Position numbers and translations under genes: made by a program. A stretch of 64,000 bases of DNA, from NCBI GenBank assembly GCA_965223035.1, contig OZ244980.1, forward strand, positions 5,332,001 to 5,396,000, in the 5' to 3' direction. Positions 45,901-53,830 of the stretch are shown piece by piece. This DNA is from CAMDPA01 sp965223035 (GTDB taxonomy: Bacteria; Pseudomonadota; Alphaproteobacteria; Rhizobiales; Hyphomicrobiaceae). Under the pieces are notes generated by a model. It did no database searches. It was not told the DNA's origin and worked only from the letters and a program-made list of their open reading frames with translations. Within the stretch, counting starts at the first letter, position 1; the number at the start of each line of letters is the position of its first letter.

Positions 45901-46057
45901 CGCGATGGGTTGGCCAGGTTGGGGGAGCGGGCCGACGAGACGCAACCGCCTCAGGCGGACATGATCCAAGCGACGGCACGCGTCTTTCGGCACGGCATCG
46001 GCCACCGGCGCAAACCCAGAAAACCTGACGTGAGCGAGATTGGAAAAGGGCTTAAAG

Positions 46058-47038
46058 ATGAGCGACCTCAACTTGACCTTTGCCTGCGGCCCCTACGACC
46101 GCATGGAGGCGTTGTTGACCGGTGAGGTCAAGCCGGAGGGCATCGATCTGACGATGGTTCCGATCAAATCGCCGCGCCAGATCTTCGATCGCGTCATGGC
46201 CGGCGCGGACTTCGACGTGGCCGAATTGTCTGTTTCAGAACATATCGCCAACACATGCCAAGGCACCAGTCCGCACGTCGCCATACCGGTGTTCCCTTCG
46301 CGGGTATTTCGGCACGGCTTTATCGTCGTCAATCGCGATGCGGGCATCTCAGCGCCGAAAGACCTGGAAGCACGACGCATCGGCGTGCCGCTTTACACCA
46401 TGACGGCGGCGGTATGGATCCGCGGCATGCTGGAGGACGACTATGGTGTCGATCTGTCGGACGTAACCTGGGTGCAGGGCGCGGTGGAAATGGCTGGCTC
46501 GCATGGCAATCCCAATCCGCCCCCGTTGTTGAAGCCCATAAAGATGCAGATCAATCGGTCGGACCAGTCGCTCGATGACTTGTTGTGCAAGGGCGAGATC
46601 GACGCCTATATGGGCGCGCAGCTACCGCCATCGTTGGGCCGGTCCGCCAGGCTCCAGAGGCTGTTTACCGACGCCAAGGCGACCGAACGCGAATATTATC
46701 AACGCACCGGCATTCACCCGATCATGCATCTGGTGGTGATCAAGCGGCCGGTTTATGAGGCCAATCCATGGATCGCTCGCTCGCTGTTTCGAGCCCTCTG
46801 CGAGGCAAAAACCAGCGCGTGGAACTACCTTAACTATTCCGGAGCATCAAAAATGATGCTACCTTGGATGTGGGACGGCGTTAACGAAGCGGCAGAGCTG
46901 TTCGGCGGCGAACCGTTCCCTTATGGCTTGGAGCGCAATCGCGCAACGCTCAATACCTTGATCGGCTATATGCATCGCCATCACATGATCGGGCGCCAGC
47001 CGGACTTGGCGGAGCTATTCGTTGACGTTGGCGAATGA
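46058..47038 (+). CDS. 4,5-dihydroxyphthalate decarboxylase-like protein
   Basis: The 326-residue protein has a periplasmic-binding-protein-like fold without a signal peptide. Segments such as LTFACGPYDRMEALLTGEV at the start, LSVSEHIANTC near 64 and HPIMHLVVIKRPVYEANPW near 225 match the 4,5-dihydroxyphthalate decarboxylase group. ATG 46058 follows AAAAGGG seven bases upstream. Neighbouring hydrolases suggest an aromatic pathway, but no phthalate dioxygenase is present, and many members have unproven activity. Confidence 0.8.
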   Translation: MSDLNLTFACGPYDRMEALLTGEVKPEGIDLTMVPIKSPRQIFDRVMAGADFDVAELSVSEHIANTCQGTSPHVAIPVFPSRVFRHGFIVVNRDAGISAPKDLEARRIGVPLYTMTAAVWIRGMLEDDYGVDLSDVTWVQGAVEMAGSHGNPNPPPLLKPIKMQINRSDQSLDDLLCKGEIDAYMGAQLPPSLGRSARLQRLFTDAKATEREYYQRTGIHPIMHLVVIKRPVYEANPWIARSLFRALCEAKTSAWNYLNYSGASKMMLPWMWDGVNEAAELFGGEPFPYGLERNRATLNTLIGYMHRHHMIGRQPDLAELFVDVGE

Positions 47039-47118
47039 TCCAGACCACGTGTTCTGGATCGAACGTTTGGTTCCGGGCGTAGCTCGCAAGGCGCTCGTGA
47101 ATCCAGACCCAATTGGGG

Positions 47119-47460
47119 TTAGGCACGATGATCTCGTGGCGCATAGCTGCCTCGCCGGGCTGCAAGCTTACCGGCGAGCACAGCCAGCACCGGATCGTGG
47201 CGCAGGTCGTCATGATCGTTGAAATCCTCATAGCCGAGCGCAATCGCAATGACCCGCTGGCCGAGCAGCGTCGCGATGGTAGGTTGCACACCGCGGCGGC
47301 TGCGGCCGTCACCAAAGCAGGCCGCAAAGCGTTCAAGCAGCGCGATCGCCTCGTTCGTCGCGCCGAGAAGCAGCGCACCGCCATCCGATGTGATCCGACC
47401 GCCATCGAAGGAGCGACGATCCCGTGCCGTTCAACCCGTTCGAAAGCAAACGACTCCGGC
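47119..47460 (-). pseudogene. IS1380-family transposase remnant
   Basis: Read on the minus strand, FDGGRITSDGGALLLGATNE, then ALLERFAACFGDGRSRRG, then LGQRVIAIALGYEDFNDHDD and LRHDPVLAVLAGKLA follow the N-terminal part of IS1380-type transposases. An in-frame TGA (near 47431-47433) interrupts the start and a TAA at 47119-47121 ends the frame after about 104 readable codons. The rest of the roughly 450-residue enzyme and both ends of the element are missing, so this is a relic. Confidence 0.82.
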
Positions 47461-47556
47461 TTAGCCTGTGTCAGCATCGGCAACCGCCTTCGCAACGGGA
47501 CACGTCGTTTCCGCAAAACAGCCTTCCCCGCTTCGAGGACCCGATGCGCCCAAGCC

Positions 47557-47626
47557 CAGGCAGTCGAGACCAGGCAGTCGAGACCAGGCAGCCGAGACCA
47601 GGCAGCCGAGACCAGGCAGCCGAGAC
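47557..47626. repeat. Five tandem copies of a 14-base unit
   Basis: The unit CAGGCAGYCGAGAC occurs five times without spacers; the first two have T and the last three C at the variable base. It adjoins the IS1380 remnant. The unit length is not a multiple of three, so it is not a coding repeat. Confidence 0.9.
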
Positions 47627-47802
47627 CGGGAACAATTGGCGGCTCGCTCATGTCCGCTAACGCGGATGTGCCTTGCCGGCCCGCTCGCCACCTGACCGCT
47701 CACACGAGTGGGCCATTGAGTGGCCAGCTGGCGAGCGCGATGAGTCCAACTAACGCTGAATCGCTGTAGTCTACTAGAACATGGCAAGGGAACGACAGTG
47801 GC

Positions 47803-48075
47803 ATGGTCGACCTGTTTGCATATGTCGGTGGCACATTTTCGATGGTTAGTTTAATGCCACAAATTCTAAAATCGATGCAGACGGGATCAACGCGAGATAT
47901 TTCATGGTTATCGCTTGTCGCCACCTTTGGCAGTAGCGCGGCCTACCAAATCTACGCATTGCTGTTATGGTTGGTTCCGGTGATCATCATGAATGGAATA
48001 TTTGCTGTGACAGCAGCTGTCTTGATCGCCGTTAAGTGGCGATTCGATGGAATAGGCTTGGTGGACACTAAATGA
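47803..48075 (+). CDS. SemiSWEET/PQ-loop sugar transporter
   Basis: The 90-residue protein has three membrane helices and the PQ-loop signature near residue 18 (MPQILKSMQTGSTRDIS), the standard SemiSWEET half-transporter that dimerises to move sugars. The PQ motif and the length match the family. Local base composition is clearly less GC-rich than the flanks, and an IS remnant and a tandem repeat lie upstream, suggesting lateral acquisition. The sugar is unknown. Confidence 0.88.
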   Translation: MVDLFAYVGGTFSMVSLMPQILKSMQTGSTRDISWLSLVATFGSSAAYQIYALLLWLVPVIIMNGIFAVTAAVLIAVKWRFDGIGLVDTK

Positions 48076-48675
48076 GATCGCTGAGGCTATCGAACGCCAC
48101 CGCCGTTTTCGCAATCGCCTGACAACCAAGTTGAACCGTTTTGACGGCGGGATGGCAGAGTTCCAAATGGAAATATTTGTTCTCGTGAGGCTTTTTTTTG
48201 GGTATTCGCCGTGCCTAGCGCGACCTGCCTTTAATCGGGATCGGAACGATCCCGATAAAAACAGAAAGTTGCTCTACACTTTAAGGGCGATCATCTTCGT
48301 GCCTAACGTTGCAACCGGCTTTGCTGCTCCAACGTTAGGCACGATGCTCTAGCTTAGCATAATTAAACGAACAGCCCCGATTGTAATGTGCCCACCTTAT
48401 GCGCAAAGGCTGCGCCAGGCTTAAGTGACCTGCGTTGGTGCTCGCCAACACGTGTGGCTGGGCGCCCCTGGCCGTTGGCCCGGTCCAGGCCTGGACCTTG
48501 CGGCGCCGGGTGCAATTGCGTTGGCAGCGTAAAGCGTGCACGGTGCGGGCCAAGTGCGGACCGCTGGCCGATGCTTGAGGTCGGTCGCTGGGTGCCGCCA
48601 CCAACGCACGATCGTGCTGAGAAATTTGGCCGGAATATTGATGTGCCGCGCCAACGCTAAGGAGCCACCTTCAAG
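48076..48675. other. Intergenic region with family A copy 8
   Basis: Beyond the repeat (48215-48352), the 300 bases before hypC have no protein-like frame on either strand. An eight-T run at 48192-48199 with flanking G/C bases may end the SemiSWEET transcript. Confidence 0.45.
48215..48352. repeat. Family A repeat copy 8 with a rewritten second stem
   Basis: It starts and ends with CTAG. Hairpin 2 pairs GTGCCTAACGTTG (48299-48311) with CAACGTTAGGCAC (48330-48342), a perfect 13-bp stem. Its core AACGTTG/CAACGTT differs from copy 1 on both arms. The ACTTTAAGGGCGATCATC linker is conserved. Confidence 0.85.
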
Positions 48676-48969
48676 ATGTGCTTGGGCATACCGGGACAGA
48701 TCATCGAGATAACCGACCACACCCGCGACTTGGCGATCGTAGAGGTGTCCGGGGTCCGGCGCGAAATCAATGTGACATGCGTGTTAGCGGAGGACGCGCC
48801 ACACCAGACACTGCTCGGCGCCTGGGTCTTGATCCACGCAGGCTTCGCCATGAGCATCATCGACGAAAAAGAGGCCGAAGAGACCTTGAAAACGCTGATG
48901 ATGCTCGGCGAGGCGGTCGACCAGTTGGCAGCATCGCACTCAGCCGATAGCTTGACCGGAAAAGACTAG
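48676..48969 (+). CDS. hypC: HypC hydrogenase maturation chaperone
   Basis: The 97-residue protein begins MCLGIPGQI, the HypC signature whose Cys2 carries the Fe(CN)2CO precursor with HypD. ADLAIVEV-like and GAWVLIHAGFAMSIIDEKEAEETL segments complete the family match. It is the first gene of the hydrogenase locus; no hypA, B, D, E or F lies in the window. The stop codon TAG is the first CTAG of family A copy 9. Its start follows GAGCCACC rather than a strong ribosome binding site. Confidence 0.95.
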   Translation: MCLGIPGQIIEITDHTRDLAIVEVSGVRREINVTCVLAEDAPHQTLLGAWVLIHAGFAMSIIDEKEAEETLKTLMMLGEAVDQLAASHSADSLTGKD

Positions 48970-49104
48970 AGCCACCTGCCCTTCATCGGACGCGGAACGA
49001 TCCCGATGAAAAGCGGAAGGTTGCTCACCACTTTAGCAGCGCTCATCATCGTGCCTGAAGTTGGCACCGTCTTAGCGGAGCCAACTTCAGGCAGGTTGCT
49101 CTAG
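48966..49104. repeat. Family A repeat copy 9, overlaps the hypC stop
   Basis: CTAG at 48966-48969 contains the hypC TAG. Hairpin 1 is GATCCCGATGAA-like; hairpin 2 pairs GCCTGAAGTTGG with CCAACTTCAGGC, a perfect 12-bp stem with its own sequence. It ends GGTTGCTCTAG at 49104. The remaining 200 bases to the CooC-like gene show no other element. Confidence 0.83.
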
Positions 49105-49307
49105 GCGCGGCTCATTCCATCGGACCGGTCGGCGCGCGGTTCGGGCGGTGCGTGACGGGCCTCGGCTCGACCGGAGCGCCGGCAGGCTGCTGGTGGCGCC
49201 CCAGCCGGCCAGGTCGGCGGCGCCATGTTGCTTGGCTGGTGCGATTGGATCAGAATGCGTTGTTGAGATCGGCGGCAAAAGGCGCCACGCGCGCGAGGAG
49301 GCATGGC

Positions 49308-50135
49308 ATGAAGCTGGCGACGGTAGGGAAGGGCGGCTCGGGCAAGACCACTATCGCTGGGACCCTTTCGCGCATCTTTGCGGAGAAGGGACGCAGAATC
49401 ATAGCGATCGATGGCGACCCGAACCCCAACCTGGCGCTCACGATCGGAATGAACCGAGATCAAGCCGACGCGATCACCTATATCACGCCGTCCATTATGA
49501 AGGCGGGCGAAATGGTCGATGGCGTCGCTCGGATGGTGCCGGCGATCCCGCTCGACCAAATCATGACAGATTATGCGACAGAGGCGGCCCGTAACGTCGA
49601 TCTCATCGTCATGGGCCAGCCGCGCCATGGCACGGCGGGGCAGGGTTGCATGTGCGCGTCGCACCGCGCCGTGCGGGGCCTGATCAGTGAGCTTACCGAT
49701 ATCGGCGAGCACACCATTACCGATATGGAAGCTGGCCTGGAGCATCTCCGCCGCGGCACGGCGCGACATGTCGACTTGATGTTGGTGGTCGCTGAGCCCT
49801 ACTATCGCTCGCTGGAGGCGGCGGCCCGCACCTGCCGCTTGGCTAACGAGTTGGCGATCCCGTTCGTGCGCGTTGTGGCCAACAAGGTGCGCAACAAGGA
49901 GGATACCGAGGCGATCGCGGGCTATTGCGCGCAAAACGGTTTAGAGATCATCGGCTCAGTGCCGTGGGATGACGCCATGGCGGATGCTGAGCGCCGCTCT
50001 TTGGCACCCTATGACTTCGCGCCAGACAGCCCCGGTGTCGCAGCCATGCGCGCGCTTGCCGACGCGATCGAAAACCTGACGGCGCCGGTCGCAGCCGCAC
50101 CAACCCCGTTCGGCGAAGACCGACCCAATCAATGA
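49308..50135 (+). CDS. CooC-like nickel-handling P-loop ATPase
   Basis: The 275-residue MinD/ParA-type ATPase has the deviant Walker A KGGSGKTT at residues 8-15 and AIDGDPNPNLA near 33. GQGCMCASHR carries Cys114 and Cys116, the C-X-C metal site that in CooC binds nickel or zinc at the dimer interface. CooC inserts nickel into anaerobic CO dehydrogenase, but no cooS gene is in the window. Here it lies between hypC and the hydrogenase genes, so a role in nickel delivery to the [NiFe] site is inferred. ATG 49308 follows GAGGAGG. Confidence 0.87.
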   Translation: MKLATVGKGGSGKTTIAGTLSRIFAEKGRRIIAIDGDPNPNLALTIGMNRDQADAITYITPSIMKAGEMVDGVARMVPAIPLDQIMTDYATEAARNVDLIVMGQPRHGTAGQGCMCASHRAVRGLISELTDIGEHTITDMEAGLEHLRRGTARHVDLMLVVAEPYYRSLEAAARTCRLANELAIPFVRVVANKVRNKEDTEAIAGYCAQNGLEIIGSVPWDDAMADAERRSLAPYDFAPDSPGVAAMRALADAIENLTAPVAAAPTPFGEDRPNQ

Positions 50136-50232
50136 GCGCTCTGTCGGCCGGGACGAGAGCAGCTTCGTTTGAATCGGCTGGTCAAGAGCTTTTTTCTGCA
50201 ACCACGTGGGCCCGCGGGCGGCGACAGCTCAG

Positions 50233-50679
50233 ATGCAAATCGGTGACTTGGCCAAGGCGCTCGGCGTCACGACAAAAACGCTCCGTCACTACGAAAAGGC
50301 CGGCCTGATCCCGGCGGCCGAGCGCTCCGAGAACGGGTATCGCAATTATTCTGCGGAGGCCGTGCAGCGGGCGCGGCTGGTGGTCGGTCTGCGGTCCTGC
50401 GAGCTGTCGATCCCGGTCATCAAATCTGCTCTAACAGATCAGAATGGCAGTAGTCTGCGTCAGCGCGTCCTCGGAATCTTGGAGCAACAGATCCAAGACT
50501 ACGCCCTGCAGATTGCCATCTTGCAGGGTCAGCACGACGATCTCGAGGCCCGCTACCACGCGCTGTTGATGACGCCACGGGATCGGCCGGACGATTGCGT
50601 CTGTGATGCCATCGCCAGCACCTGCACCTGCCGTTCGGCTGCCGCGCCAACCGCCAAGCGGGCGGCAAAAAGCCGGTAG
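50233..50679 (+). CDS. MerR-family regulator with C-terminal Cys pairs
   Basis: The 148-residue protein starts with a MerR helix-turn-helix (MQIGDLAKALGVTTKTLRHY, then GLIPAAERSENGYRNYS), followed by the coiled-coil dimer helix. The end (DDCVCDAIASTCTCR) has two C-X-C pairs as in metal-responsive members. It probably senses a metal and controls the hydrogenase genes that start 290 bases downstream. A GTG at 50206 could add nine residues. The metal is unknown, nickel being most plausible from context. Confidence 0.83.
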   Translation: MQIGDLAKALGVTTKTLRHYEKAGLIPAAERSENGYRNYSAEAVQRARLVVGLRSCELSIPVIKSALTDQNGSSLRQRVLGILEQQIQDYALQIAILQGQHDDLEARYHALLMTPRDRPDDCVCDAIASTCTCRSAAAPTAKRAAKSR

Positions 50680-50776
50680 CGTTGCAGTGTTCGCTGGTCC
50701 CATCCAGTCCTCCACCCGACCACCAATGGCCCGCTTGTGCGGGTGGGCAAGCGGGCCGGCCAGGTGTGGTCGCCGA

Positions 50777-50840
50777 GATCACCGTGCCTTAGAGTCGTGA
50801 GCAACGTTCTGCCTTTTCATCGCGATCGCGTCTGAAGGCT
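50777..50840. repeat. Family A repeat copy 10, partial and degenerate
   Basis: It retains GATCACCGTGCCTTAGAG, the GAGCAACGTTCTGCCTTTTCATCG linker/hairpin arm and then diverges. A family B copy (CAATGGCCCGC core, GGGCAAGCGGGCCGGCC arm) lies just before it at about 50725-50770. It sits between the MerR gene and the small-subunit gene, so the hydrogenase promoter must lie in the remaining 130 bases. Confidence 0.6.
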
Positions 50841-50971
50841 GCAAAACCGCCTTGACCTTGCCCTTAGGGCAACCGCCAGACTAGCGGCGTGTCGCCGGTC
50901 GTCCGGCCGCGTTCAGGTGCATGATCGGCCGCGGGGGACGCACTCAATGGGCTTTGCTTGAGGTCGCGACG

Positions 50972-52258
<1,287 letters not shown>

Positions 52259-52286
52259 CAATCCCGTTCGATCGAGAAAGTTCGCC

Positions 52287-52571
52287 ATGACCTATTGGGA
52301 ATTGGGATTTCTGGCCGCACTTGTCGTGGTGGTGATTGTCGCTGTCCTGCTGCTCGCCATCTTGCATCAGGCCCGGCGAATCTTGAAGCTGGCGCGAGCC
52401 GCGGGCGTCCTCGTCGACGAAATTGATGCGAACACCCGCTCGATATGGGCACTGCGTCGGACCAACGCGACGGCAGCGGACATCCTCGAGGGGGCGGGCG
52501 CCATTGAGAGCAACGCGGCGGCTATCGTGCAGGCGGTCTCGCACGACCAGCCCGGCTCCAGCGCAGCGTGA
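52287..52571 (+). CDS. single-pass membrane protein, hydrogenase-associated type A (1 of 3)
   Basis: The 94-residue protein has one N-terminal membrane helix (GFLAALVVVVIVAVLLLAIL) followed by a soluble amphipathic helix. Its DANTRSIWALRRT segment matches ANNTIHIAALHRT and ASNTAAIPVLDET in the other two type A proteins. It starts 28 bases after the small-subunit stop. No known hydrogenase membrane subunit has this size, and no haem or quinone motif is visible. An anchor or scaffold role is inferred from position only. Confidence 0.78.
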   Translation: MTYWELGFLAALVVVVIVAVLLLAILHQARRILKLARAAGVLVDEIDANTRSIWALRRTNATAADILEGAGAIESNAAAIVQAVSHDQPGSSAA

Positions 52572-52581
52572 GGAGAAGCCG

Positions 52582-52908
52582 ATGAACGCGTTGTTGAGTG
52601 GCGCTGATCCCGTGGCGAGCTGGTGGTTGGCGATCGCGCTAACGGTGGTCGTCACCGTCGTGGTCGCTCTGCTGCTGCGCTGGATCATTGCCGCCGCGCG
52701 GCAGATTAACGACACGGCAGCCGAGATCTGGGCCCACGGTCAGCGGGTCGCCAACAACACGATCCATATCGCTGCGTTGCATCGCACGCGCGACGTGGCC
52801 GGGGCGATACGTCAGCGGGCGGGGCGGATCGCGACTTCCGCCAACCAGATTCGCGACCACGCCAAAGACTGTCCGGGGTGTCCGCGTTGTATTTGGTCGG
52901 GTGGTTAG
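52582..52908 (+). CDS. single-pass membrane protein, hydrogenase-associated type A (2 of 3)
   Basis: The 108-residue protein has one membrane helix (WWLAIALTVVVTVVVALLL) and a cytoplasmic-looking tail with VANNTIHIAALHRTRDVAGA, the type A motif. It ends DCPGCPRCIW, a C-x2-C-x2-C cluster not present in its paralogues and possibly metal-binding. ATG 52582 lies 10 bases after the previous stop, with GAGGAGAAG upstream. The downstream neighbour starts 12 bases on. Confidence 0.78.
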   Translation: MNALLSGADPVASWWLAIALTVVVTVVVALLLRWIIAAARQINDTAAEIWAHGQRVANNTIHIAALHRTRDVAGAIRQRAGRIATSANQIRDHAKDCPGCPRCIWSGG

Positions 52909-52920
52909 GGGGAGCGGAGC

Positions 52921-53208
52921 ATGTTGTTGCTGACCTGCCTTTCAGCCCTCGCCGCGTTGCTGTTCCTGGCAACGGTCGCCTGGGGTCTCGTCCAAATTGT
53001 CGCGCTGCTCGATTCGATCGGCGGGCGCGGCGATTCCTATTTGGCCAAGCTCCGTCTTGGACTGCGTGCGATCGAGCGCGAGACCTCGCATGTTCCCGGC
53101 GTCGTTCCCGACCTCAATGAGGATTTAAAGCAGATCGCCGGTGGCCTGAGCGCGGTCGATCAGACGTTCACCGAGCTCCACACGGCCTTGAAGGCCCAGG
53201 AAGGCTAG
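52921..53208 (+). CDS. single-pass membrane protein, hydrogenase-associated type B (1 of 2)
   Basis: The 95-residue protein has one membrane helix (LLTCLSALAALLFLATVAWG) and a helical tail. RGDSYLAKLRLGLRAIERET in the tail aligns with RGADHLQVLVSGLRQIREDT of the other type B protein (53527), sharing RG, L, L, GLR, I and T. Both then carry a heptad-like stretch. It is not similar to the type A proteins beyond topology. The next gene starts one base after its stop. Confidence 0.78.
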   Translation: MLLLTCLSALAALLFLATVAWGLVQIVALLDSIGGRGDSYLAKLRLGLRAIERETSHVPGVVPDLNEDLKQIAGGLSAVDQTFTELHTALKAQEG

Positions 53209-53209
53209 C

Positions 53210-53527
53210 ATGCCGGACATCGGACCCAACATTCCCAACAGCGTTTTCGCGATCTGGATCGCCACGCTCGCAATCGTTGTGCTGGTCGTGGTGCCGGTGG
53301 CCGTGGCGCTGTTGCGTCGCGCGCTGCGGGCGGCCTGGAGCATCGAGCATTACTTGCGCGACATGACGGACGCCGGGCTGTTGATCGCCAGCAATACGGC
53401 GGCCATTCCGGTCCTCGACGAGACGATTGGCACGGCGGTCGCCATGAAGCCGGTTGCCGACAATATCAGGGATAAATCCGCAGTGGTGGCTGCCATGTTG
53501 GCCCAGCGGGCAGGCAAAGGGGCGTGA
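53210..53527 (+). CDS. single-pass membrane protein, hydrogenase-associated type A (3 of 3)
   Basis: The 105-residue protein has a membrane helix (FAIWIATLAIVVLVVVPVAVAL) and a tail with ASNTAAIPVLDETIG, the type A motif. It follows the first type B gene by one base. Its TGA overlaps the ATG of the second type B gene (TGATG), so the two are translationally coupled and their products are probably made in fixed ratio. Confidence 0.78.
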   Translation: MPDIGPNIPNSVFAIWIATLAIVVLVVVPVAVALLRRALRAAWSIEHYLRDMTDAGLLIASNTAAIPVLDETIGTAVAMKPVADNIRDKSAVVAAMLAQRAGKGA

Positions 53528-53817
53528 TGATGGTCGGCACACTCGCTGTCGTTTCAATCGTTGTGGTGAGCGTTATCGTGCTGGTGGTCGCCTATCATTT
53601 GATCGGGATCTTCATCGCCCTCAAGCGAGGGGCGGACCATCTGCAGGTGCTGGTTTCCGGCCTCCGGCAGATCCGGGAGGATACCGCTCCGCTCAACGCG
53701 AAGGTCGAGACCGTGAATGGTGGCTTGGCGGCCCTGCTGGAACCCTTGCTAGGCGCCAACGACAATCTTGCAGCCATCGTGAAAGTCGCTGCGCGCAATG
53801 CGCCGGCGCGTGACTGA
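53527..53817 (+). CDS. single-pass membrane protein, hydrogenase-associated type B (2 of 2)
   Basis: The 96-residue protein has a membrane helix (VVSIVVVSVIVLVVAYHLIG) and a tail carrying the type B motif (RGADHLQVLVSGLRQIREDT), then a Leu-rich stretch (VNGGLAALLEPLLGANDNLA). ATG 53527 overlaps the preceding stop. The large-subunit gene starts 13 bases after its own stop, so the five membrane proteins sit within one transcript between the two hydrogenase subunits. Confidence 0.78.
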   Translation: MMVGTLAVVSIVVVSVIVLVVAYHLIGIFIALKRGADHLQVLVSGLRQIREDTAPLNAKVETVNGGLAALLEPLLGANDNLAAIVKVAARNAPARD

Positions 53818-53830
53818 AAGGACAGGACCC

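Larger units (their letters stand above)
47039..47802. other. 764-base gap with IS remnant, palindrome and tandem repeat
   Basis: Right after the previous stop a palindrome (GATCCAGA, then TCTGGATC at 47037-47060, around an E-box-like CACGTG) is visible. The centre holds a decayed IS1380 transposase fragment on the minus strand and a 5 x 14-base tandem repeat at 47557-47626. A family B-like GGCCCGCTCGCCACC element lies near 47675. No intact gene is present. Confidence 0.55.

Noticed and set aside
47557..47626. CRISPR-like array
   Set aside because: The 14-base units are directly adjacent with no spacers and no cas gene is nearby; it is a simple tandem repeat.
46950..47651. A 233-codon minus-strand frame over the IS remnant
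   Set aside because: Its translation is low-complexity and Arg/Ser/Leu-rich. The transposase similarity lies in a different frame and is interrupted by a stop, so this frame is incidental.
49308..50135. Evidence for an anaerobic CO dehydrogenase operon from the CooC-like gene
   Set aside because: No CooS, CooF or acetyl-CoA synthase gene occurs in the window; the hydrogenase context is a better explanation for the ATPase.
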